The notes beneath the pieces are model-generated. The model ran no database searches. It was not told the DNA's origin and was given only the letters and a program-made list of their open reading frames with translations. DNA of 5,332 nt, taken from the NCBI GenBank assembly GCA_021805725.1, contig JAJZEH010000026.1:1-5332 (forward strand), in the 5' to 3' direction. The stretch comes from Pseudomonadota bacterium (GTDB taxonomy: Bacteria; Pseudomonadota; Gammaproteobacteria; Burkholderiales; Ferrovaceae). Of the stretch, positions 1 through 5,332 are shown in pieces; position 1 is the stretch's first letter; each line of letters starts with the position of its first letter. Made by a program: the position numbers and the translations under genes.

Positions 1-2447
1 GCCAGGACATCGGCCTGCGAGACCAGGGGGGTGGCCACTCCTGCGATCGTCGTGGCATTGAGCTGCTGGAAGTGGCTCACGGTTTCTGGCACCACATGCC
101 GTTCCAGGCTGCTGACCGTCCCCGCCGTCATGAGCCCGCCGCTGGCGGTCCTGAGATGGTAATCCAGTACCTGGTCCGGGTTGAGGCGGTCCACCTGCTG
201 GACCTGGGGGATCACCTTGTAGGATCGCCCGTCCATGGAGAAGTAGTTGACGTAGCCTCCGCCCAGCGCACCGCTGAGGGTCGTCCCGATGTCCTGTTGG
301 GTCATGCCCAGCGTGCTGGCCAAATCGCGATCCACCTTGATCGTGGTCTGGGGCTTGTCGATCTTGAGATCGGCATCCACAAAAAAGAACATCCCGCTGC
401 GCCGCGCCTTGTCCAGGACCTTCTGGGTCACTTCATTGAGGTTCTGGAAAGGCTCGGTCGTGTTGATGACGAACTGCACCGGAAGGCCCTGGGTTCCCGG
501 CAACGGCGGAAACTGGAAGGCAGCCACCCGCGCGCCGGGCAATGCGCCCCACTTGGCCTGCAAATCCTTCTGCAACTCATCGGCCGAGCGCTTGCGCTGC
601 TCCCAGGGCTTGAACACCGCACCCCCCAGGCCCTGATTGAGGACGGGCGAACCGGTAATCTGAAACATCTGCGCGTATTCTGGTTCCGATTTGGCGATGG
701 AATACAGCGTTTGGGCATAGCCCTGCATTTCGTCGGCCGTCGCATTGGCCGGCCCCGTCATGGAATACAGCACGATGCCCTGATCTTCGGGAGGCGCGAG
801 CTCCTTGGCCGAAGTCATGAATAGGTACACCGTGGTGAGCAGCAGCAGCCCCCCCATCACCACCAGCACCGTCCCCGTCTGCAGGGCACTGGTCAGGGTT
901 TTCTGATAGCGCCGATGCAGGGCATCGAATGTCCGGTCGAGAAAAGCCACGAACGCATGATCGTGTTCATCGCTTTTGAAGAAACGGGCGCACATCATGG
1001 GAGAGAGCGTGAGCGCCACGACACCCGAAACCGTCACGGCGCCCGCCAGGGTAAAGGCAAATTCGGTGAACAGGGCGCCCGTGAGCCCGCCCTGGAACCC
1101 GATGGGAATGTAGACGGCAATCAGCACGACGGTCATAGCAAGGATGGGGCCGCCCAATTCGCGAGCCGCCAGCAACGCCGCTTCCAGAGGAGACTTCCCC
1201 TCCTCCTTCATGTGGCGATCCACGTTTTCCACCACAATGATGGCATCGTCCACCACGAGGCCAATGGCAAGCACCAGTGCCAACAAGGTAAGTAGATTGA
1301 TGGAGTAGCCCAGCATCAGCATGATGAGGAAAGTGCCGATCAGCGACAACGGCATGGCGATCACGGGCACGATCACGGCGCGCAGGCTACCCAGAAACAG
1401 GAATATCACCACGGTAACGATGAGCAAGGCCTCCAGCAAGGTCTTGGCTACTTCCTTGATGGAGGAATTGATGTACTCCGTTGAGTCGTAGACGATCTGA
1501 CCCGTCAATCCGGTGGGTAATTTTGCCTGCAAGGAAGGAAATGCGGCACGGACACGATCAGCAACCTCCAGAACATTGGCCCCGGGCGCCACCTTGATGC
1601 CGATGAAAACAGATTTCTGACCATCAAAGGCCACATTGAAATCGTAACTTTCGGCGCCCAGCGTAACGTTGGCCACATCCTCCAGGCGCACCAGCGTATT
1701 ACCTTTCTGCCGGACTACCAGTTGCTTGAATTCGGCCACACTGTGCAGATCGGTACCTGAGGTGAGATCCACACTGACGGCCTGACCTTTGCTGGAACCA
1801 ATACCTGCGAGATAGTTATTGGCAGCCAGCGCATTGCTCACGTCCGCTGCCGTCACGCCATGGGCGGCCATCCGGGCTTCGTCAAGCCAGGCACGCAGGG
1901 CAAAATTGCGTGCACCCAGGATTTCTGCAGTTTGCACGCCATCCAGAGAATCAAGCTTGGGCTTGACTTCGCGCAGCAGAAAATCAGTCACGTTGTTGGT
2001 GGGCAGAATCTTGCTGTAGAACCCCATGTACATGGAGTCGATCGTCTGGCCTATTTGCACTGTCAACACGGGTTGTTGCGCCTGGGCCGGCAGCTGGTTA
2101 CGGACAGAACTGACCTGGGTGTTGATCTCTGTCAGGGCCTTGTTGGCATCGTAGTTAAGCCGCAGCGTGGCCGTGATGATGGAAACACCCATCAGGCTGT
2201 TGGAAGACAGGTAGTCGATTCCTTGCGCCTGAGCAATGGCAGACTCCAACGGTTGCGTAATGAACCCGGCTACCGTCTGGGCGTCTGCGCCATAATAATT
2301 GGTAGTGATGGTGACGACGGCATTCTGGGTCCGTGGATACTGATTGACGGGCAGGCCGAATACGGCACGCAATCCCAAAACAAGGATCAGCAAGCTGATG
2401 ACAACCGACAATACCGGCCGGCGAATGAAGAGATCGGTAAAATTCAT
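1..2447 (-). CDS. RND efflux pump inner-membrane permease (HAE1 class), 3' end cut by window edge
   Basis: This is the proton-driven inner-membrane transporter of a tripartite RND pump. I translated the whole stretch by hand: 815 codons are open without a stop, and the frame runs off the left edge. AcrB has 1049 residues, so about 210-240 are probably missing. The start ATG is followed by MNFTDLFIRRPV, the usual N-terminus of the family. TM1 covers about residues 10-30, followed by the first porter domain. TM2 begins near 337, and TM4 carries the proton-relay pair D400-D401 in GLVVDDAIIVVENVDRH, equivalent to AcrB D407/D408. TM7 is about 526-544, followed by ELAPPEDQG (549-557) and the second porter domain. 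The segment HFQQLNATTIAG near the cut recalls MexI/MexW-type pumps. The TM10 lysine (AcrB K940) and TM8-12 lie outside. The gene starts 13 bp after the adaptor stop and is probably co-transcribed with it. Class assignment is firm; substrate is unknown. Confidence 0.96.
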   Translation of the reverse strand, partial: MNFTDLFIRRPVLSVVISLLILVLGLRAVFGLPVNQYPRTQNAVVTITTNYYGADAQTVAGFITQPLESAIAQAQGIDYLSSNSLMGVSIITATLRLNYDANKALTEINTQVSSVRNQLPAQAQQPVLTVQIGQTIDSMYMGFYSKILPTNNVTDFLLREVKPKLDSLDGVQTAEILGARNFALRAWLDEARMAAHGVTAADVSNALAANNYLAGIGSSKGQAVSVDLTSGTDLHSVAEFKQLVVRQKGNTLVRLEDVANVTLGAESYDFNVAFDGQKSVFIGIKVAPGANVLEVADRVRAAFPSLQAKLPTGLTGQIVYDSTEYINSSIKEVAKTLLEALLIVTVVIFLFLGSLRAVIVPVIAMPLSLIGTFLIMLMLGYSINLLTLLALVLAIGLVVDDAIIVVENVDRHMKEEGKSPLEAALLAARELGGPILAMTVVLIAVYIPIGFQGGLTGALFTEFAFTLAGAVTVSGVVALTLSPMMCARFFKSDEHDHAFVAFLDRTFDALHRRYQKTLTSALQTGTVLVVMGGLLLLTTVYLFMTSAKELAPPEDQGIVLYSMTGPANATADEMQGYAQTLYSIAKSEPEYAQMFQITGSPVLNQGLGGAVFKPWEQRKRSADELQKDLQAKWGALPGARVAAFQFPPLPGTQGLPVQFVINTTEPFQNLNEVTQKVLDKARRSGMFFFVDADLKIDKPQTTIKVDRDLASTLGMTQQDIGTTLSGALGGGYVNYFSMDGRSYKVIPQVQQVDRLNPDQVLDYHLRTASGGLMTAGTVSSLERHVVPETVSHFQQLNATTIAGVATPLVSQADVL

Positions 2448-2460
2448 GGGTGGGCCCGGC
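2448..2460 (-). promoter_or_regulatory. Short gap between adaptor and permease genes, no clear ribosome site
   Basis: Thirteen bases, GCCGGGCCCACCC on the minus strand, separate the adaptor stop (TGA) from the permease ATG. I see no purine-rich Shine-Dalgarno sequence at the usual distance. The nearest, AGGA within the last adaptor codons, is about 20 bases or more upstream of the ATG. Translation of the permease probably depends on ribosomes leaving the adaptor gene. That is an inference. Confidence 0.35.
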
Positions 2461-3657
2461 TCACTTTTCCTGCGGCGTCGGAGCCGGATCATTGGGCGGT
2501 GATTGCTGATTGTTGACGATGAGTGGGGTTCCCGTCTTCAACTTGATCTGCCCACTGGTGACCACTGTCGTGCCTGCCTCAAGCCCTGAAATGATGGCCA
2601 CTTGATCGCCACGCGTGGCCCCTGTGGTCACAAAGACCTGTTCTGCTACCAAACCCGTACCAACAGGCTGACCTGCTTCGGTTGTTGCAGGCTTGGGAAC
2701 CGGCTTGACCACAAACACGGTGGCCCCATAGGGGTTGAAGGCGACTGCAGATTGCGGCAAGGTGATGAACGATTGCTTTTCACCGTGGACCAGGCGCACT
2801 TTTCCAAACATGCCGGGCAAGAGTTCCAGCTTTGGGTTTTCCACCTGTGCTTCGACGGCAATATTGCGCGTGCTGGCATCCACCAGCGGGCTGATCGCAG
2901 AAATTTTTCCGCTGAAAACCTTGTTGGGCCAGGCATCGACACTTAAAGACACCATCCTGCCCACGCCGAGCTGGCTGACCTGTTGCTGGGGAACGCTAAA
3001 ATCCACCAGAATCGGTGTGATTTCCTGCAAGGTCACGATCTTGTCACCAGGATTGAGAAACTGTCCGGGATTGATGGTGGAAATGCCCAGTTTTCCGCTA
3101 AATGGCGCAACCAGGTATTTCTTGGCCAGCAATGCGCTTTGCTGCGCCCATTGCGCCTCCTTGCCTTGCAGATCTGCGGTGTCCGTGTCTACCTGTGCCT
3201 GGCTGATGGCTTGTGCAGCCAGCTGGGCGCGGTCCCGTTCCAGGGTAATTCGCGCCAGTTGTACACTGGCCTCGAGCGACTTCAATTGTGCCTTTTCGGC
3301 ATCATTCACAAACTCAACAAGGACATCTCCTGCCTTGACGTTTTGCCCTGAGCCGAAGGACAGGCGGCGGACCGTACCCGCAACTTCGGGGCTGATGTCT
3401 ACGCCCCTGACCGCTCGCAGCGTGCCCACAGCCTGCAATTCAGGAATCCATTCCGAGCGGTTTGCCACCAGTGTGGTTACTGTCTGTGGTGGTTCGCCGG
3501 AGGCAGCCATGAACTTGCGCATCATGCTGCCTTTGAAGAGATTGAATGCTACGACCAAGCCAACCAACACGGCCACAAGGATCAGCATGATGACCATGCG
3601 TTTTTTAAGGGAAGGGGCTGGTTGCATTTTTTCGCTCATTAGGTGAAATCGCTTCAT
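2461..3657 (-). CDS. RND efflux periplasmic adaptor (membrane fusion protein)
   Basis: This 398-residue protein should link the permease to the outer-membrane channel across the periplasm. A short basic N-terminus (KKR, 18-20) is followed by one membrane span at about 21-41. There is no lipobox cysteine, so it is anchored by a helix rather than by lipid. The first lipoyl half-motif is at about 85-118 (SFGSGQNVKAGDVL). A short alpha-hairpin covers about 119-180. The second lipoyl half follows at 181-212 (VAPFSGKLGISTINPGQ), then a beta-barrel domain to about 290, a membrane-proximal domain, and a Pro/Gln-rich tail. Length and order are normal for the AcrA/MexH group. The start is uncertain: the ATG at 3657 has a weak GAAG upstream, while the ATG at 3639 gives MSEKMQPAPSLKKR without a visible ribosome site. 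Either choice leaves the anchor intact. It lies 12 bp after the channel gene and 13 bp before the permease, so one operon is likely. Confidence 0.95.
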   Translation of the reverse strand: MKRFHLMSEKMQPAPSLKKRMVIMLILVAVLVGLVVAFNLFKGSMMRKFMAASGEPPQTVTTLVANRSEWIPELQAVGTLRAVRGVDISPEVAGTVRRLSFGSGQNVKAGDVLVEFVNDAEKAQLKSLEASVQLARITLERDRAQLAAQAISQAQVDTDTADLQGKEAQWAQQSALLAKKYLVAPFSGKLGISTINPGQFLNPGDKIVTLQEITPILVDFSVPQQQVSQLGVGRMVSLSVDAWPNKVFSGKISAISPLVDASTRNIAVEAQVENPKLELLPGMFGKVRLVHGEKQSFITLPQSAVAFNPYGATVFVVKPVPKPATTEAGQPVGTGLVAEQVFVTTGATRGDQVAIISGLEAGTTVVTSGQIKLKTGTPLIVNNQQSPPNDPAPTPQEK

Positions 3658-3669
3658 GCATCTTCGAGT
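3658..3669 (-). promoter_or_regulatory. Short gap between channel and adaptor genes with weak ribosome site
   Basis: Twelve bases separate the channel stop codon (TAA) from the first adaptor ATG. The minus strand reads ACTCGAAGATGC. The GAAG is a weak Shine-Dalgarno match sitting only four bases from the ATG at 3657. No comparable match precedes the second ATG at 3639, which slightly favours the upstream start. Reinitiation by ribosomes ending the channel gene is plausible. Confidence 0.4.
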
Positions 3670-5103
3670 TTAAGGAGTTGCGCCACTTTCGTTCCACCAA
3701 CCCCCACCCATGGCGAGAAACAATGCAGCCGAGTCGGCAAGACGGGTTGCCTGGGCCTGAATCAATGCCAGTTGGGTTTGGGTGTCACGCTCTTCTGCAG
3801 CCAACAACGTCAAAAAACTGATGCCGCCGCTGGCGTATTGTGCCTGGGCCAGGGTCAGACTGCGTCGCGTGGCTGCTGCCGTATCGGTCTGCGCGGACAA
3901 AGCAGCCGTGTCGGTTTCAAGCGCGCGCAACACGTCAGCCACGTTCTGGAAGGCATTGAGCACTGTCTGGCGGTATTGGGCCGCTGATAGATCCAGCGCG
4001 GCTTGGGCGGCGCGCTGTTCTGCCTGGAGAGCACCCCCACGAAACAGGGGTTGTACGAGATTGCCTCCAAGGCTCCAGATCGTGGAACCCGTGTTAAACA
4101 AGTCACCAGGACGCGTTGCAATGGATCCCAAACTGGCGGAGAGCGTCACGTTGGGATAGGCCCCTGCAATCGTCATCCCCAGATTGGCCGTGGCCTGATG
4201 CAACAAGGCTTCACTGACCAGGATATCCGGTCGTTGACGCACCAAAGCCGAAGGTACGGATACGGGGAGTTGCTGGGGCAGCGTGAGGTCCTTGAGCTCG
4301 AAGCGGGGCAAACCAGCTTCACCAGGAAATTTACCCACATAGACGGCCAGTTGATGGCGCGTCTGGGCCAACTGCTTTTGCAGTGCCGGTATCGTGGCAT
4401 GTGTCTGGGCCAGCGTGGCACGCTGCAGTTGCACCTCGGTTTGTGAAATGGCGCCGAGCTTTTCCCTGGTCTCAAGAATACTTAAGGTTTTGCTTTCAAG
4501 CTGCTCAACGCCATCCGTGGCGCGTAATTGTTCACGCAGGGCAGCCTCGCGTATTGCTGTTGTGACGATGTTGGCCGCAAGGGTTACGCGTGCAGCCTGT
4601 AGCAGATAACGCTCAGCATCAACCTGAGCTTCCATGCTCTCTACCTGTCGGCGATTGGCGCCAAAGAAATCCAGGGTATAGGAAACGTCCACCGAAGCAT
4701 TGGTCAGGCTGAACGTATTTGGACTGCCTGGAAAACCAAAGGCTTCGGGGGACAAGCGTTGACGGGTTTCGCCAGCCTGTGCATTGATTGCAGGAACCAG
4801 CAGGTTGCTGCGTTCAGCATTGGCGGATTCACGGGCACTGATCAATGAAGCTTCAGCCGCAGCAATCGACGGGTTGTTTTTAAGGCCTGCTTCAATCAGT
4901 TCGTTGAGCGCGGTGGAGTGAAACAGCTTCCACCAATCAGCCTGAACGGTCTGGTTGTCGGTTGAGGCAGGTTGCCCGCCTTCAGTATATTGATTCACGC
5001 TCGGTGCAGTCGGTCTGGTGAAATCCGGTCCTAGCATGGTGCAGCCTGCAAGTAGGATTCCCGACAAGACCAGGAGAGCGGATAAACGGTTAATTCGTTT
5101 CAT
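3670..5103 (-). CDS. Outer-membrane efflux lipoprotein (NodT/OprM type channel)
   Basis: This 477-residue protein is the outer-membrane exit channel of the pump, expected to form a TolC-like trimer. The N-terminus MKRINRLSALLVLSGILLAGC is a lipoprotein signal peptide with lipobox LAGC and the lipidated cysteine at residue 21. Residue +2 is Thr rather than Asp, which fits sorting to the outer membrane. CTMLGPDFTRP after cleavage is typical of the NodT family. Two outer-membrane efflux repeats follow, about 60-256 and 295-467, joined by the family motif RQRPDI (289-294). Other typical parts are AGAYPNVTLSASLG (313-326), QPLFRGGALQAE (351-362) and GGISFLTLLAAEERD near 426. A longer frame opens at 5151, but I chose the ATG at 5103 because it gives a clean signal peptide and has a strong ribosome site. 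The start overlaps the end of moaE by 14 bp. The channel gene comes before the adaptor and permease here; in many RND operons it comes last. Confidence 0.96.
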   Translation of the reverse strand: MKRINRLSALLVLSGILLAGCTMLGPDFTRPTAPSVNQYTEGGQPASTDNQTVQADWWKLFHSTALNELIEAGLKNNPSIAAAEASLISARESANAERSNLLVPAINAQAGETRQRLSPEAFGFPGSPNTFSLTNASVDVSYTLDFFGANRRQVESMEAQVDAERYLLQAARVTLAANIVTTAIREAALREQLRATDGVEQLESKTLSILETREKLGAISQTEVQLQRATLAQTHATIPALQKQLAQTRHQLAVYVGKFPGEAGLPRFELKDLTLPQQLPVSVPSALVRQRPDILVSEALLHQATANLGMTIAGAYPNVTLSASLGSIATRPGDLFNTGSTIWSLGGNLVQPLFRGGALQAEQRAAQAALDLSAAQYRQTVLNAFQNVADVLRALETDTAALSAQTDTAAATRRSLTLAQAQYASGGISFLTLLAAEERDTQTQLALIQAQATRLADSAALFLAMGGGWWNESGATP

Positions 5104-5332
5104 TCGACTTCTTCCACCGGGCCAACGACTCATCATCGGATTCATGCGCATCCACCCAACGATCTCCGGTAGGCGTCATTTCCTTTTTCCAGAATGGGGC
5201 ACTCGTTTTCAAGGCATCCATCAAAAATTGGCACGCATCAAAAGCGTCCCTACGATGCGCACTGGTGACAGCCACCAGAACAATGGGGTCGCCAGGCAGC
5301 AACTTTCCAACGCGATGAATAATCAATGCGTC
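5090..5332 (-). CDS. moaE: Molybdopterin synthase catalytic (large) subunit MoaE, N-terminus cut by window edge
   Basis: MoaE, with the sulfur carrier MoaD, converts cyclic pyranopterin monophosphate into molybdopterin in the cytoplasm during molybdenum cofactor synthesis. Only the last 80 residues are present. They align without gaps to E. coli MoaE from about residue 78, as I recall that sequence: IIHRVG, VTSAHRRDAFDA and LKTSAPFWKKEMTPTGDRWV. The catalytic lysines corresponding to E. coli K119 (LKT) and K126 (FWK) are both present, as are the His-Arg pair (H103/R104) and the Glu at the E128 position. The residue aligned with E. coli R140 is His (DAHESDD). The protein ends about seven residues later than the E. 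coli one (KKSNETN). This extension contains the ribosome site and start codon of the next gene. The upstream part and any moaD or moaC neighbour lie beyond the right edge. Confidence 0.95.
   Translation of the reverse strand, partial: DALIIHRVGKLLPGDPIVLVAVTSAHRRDAFDACQFLMDALKTSAPFWKKEMTPTGDRWVDAHESDDESLARWKKSNETN
5104..5115 (-). promoter_or_regulatory. Ribosome-binding site of the efflux lipoprotein, inside moaE
   Basis: The minus strand reads GGAAGAAG at 5115-5108, ending four bases before the ATG at 5103. It is the best Shine-Dalgarno match in the window and decides the start of the lipoprotein gene. The same bases encode the Trp-Lys-Lys near the end of MoaE, so ribosomes finishing moaE pass over the site. 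This fits translational coupling, which is an inference. Confidence 0.7.

Noticed and set aside
72..824. Plus-strand open frame of 250 codons
   Set aside because: It lies entirely antisense to the permease, whose frame is continuous with clear family motifs. Its translation is rich in Arg, His, Leu and Gly with no recognisable domain, as expected for a shadow frame in fairly GC-rich coding DNA.
1..1440. Apparently higher GC in the 3' half of the permease than in the rest of the window
   Set aside because: Hand counts of 60-base lines vary from about 47% to 75% within this part and about 50-57% elsewhere. The scatter is too large to claim a recombination break or a transferred segment.
2448..2460. 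GGGCCC palindrome in the adaptor-permease gap as a possible operator or terminator
   Set aside because: Six bases with no flanking stem extension or T-run; this is expected by chance in GC-rich DNA.
1860..2516. Plus-strand open frame of 218 codons spanning the permease-adaptor junction
   Set aside because: It is antisense to two well-supported genes and has no family resemblance. It is a shadow frame.
2735..3646. Plus-strand open frame of 303 codons
   Set aside because: It is antisense to the adaptor gene, rich in Ser, Thr and Cys, without a recognised domain or a convincing ribosome site. The minus-strand adaptor explains the region fully.
5104..5151. Longer start for the outer-membrane lipoprotein at 5151
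   Set aside because: The 16 extra residues (MRMNPMMSRWPGGRSR) would lie ahead of a normal lipoprotein signal peptide, and they overlap moaE deeply. The ATG at 5103 has the good ribosome site.

Overview
All supported genes in this window lie on the minus strand and read from right to left with almost no space between them. The order of transcription is: the C-terminal part of a molybdopterin synthase large subunit (moaE, cut by the right edge), an outer-membrane efflux lipoprotein of the NodT/OprM type, a membrane-anchored periplasmic adaptor (membrane fusion protein), and an RND inner-membrane drug/proton antiporter of the HAE1 class, cut by the left edge after 815 codons. The junctions are a 14-bp overlap, a 12-bp gap and a 13-bp gap, so the four genes look like one transcription unit. 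No promoter or terminator could be identified; both ends of the unit lie outside the window.

The three efflux genes encode all parts of a tripartite pump. The permease captures substrate in the inner membrane or periplasm and uses the proton gradient, the adaptor bridges the periplasm, and the trimeric outer-membrane channel releases substrate outside the cell. The permease N-terminus and porter domain resemble the MexI/MexW branch of HAE1 pumps, judged from memory without a search. The substrate cannot be told from sequence. No regulator gene is visible.

The organism is a Gram-negative bacterium, most likely a beta- or gammaproteobacterium or a relative such as Acidithiobacillia. This rests on the pump architecture, the lipoprotein signal and the character of the MoaE sequence. 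GC content is moderate (roughly 50-70% in the 60-base lines counted by hand), and nothing marks the region as a mobile element. There are no RNA genes, CRISPR arrays, insertion sequences or notable repeats, and no gene-free stretch longer than 13 bp. The least ordinary feature is the join between moaE and the pump: the last codons of moaE contain the ribosome-binding site and start codon of the efflux lipoprotein. This suggests that cofactor synthesis and efflux are co-transcribed and perhaps translationally coupled. I found no evidence for a wholly new type of system.
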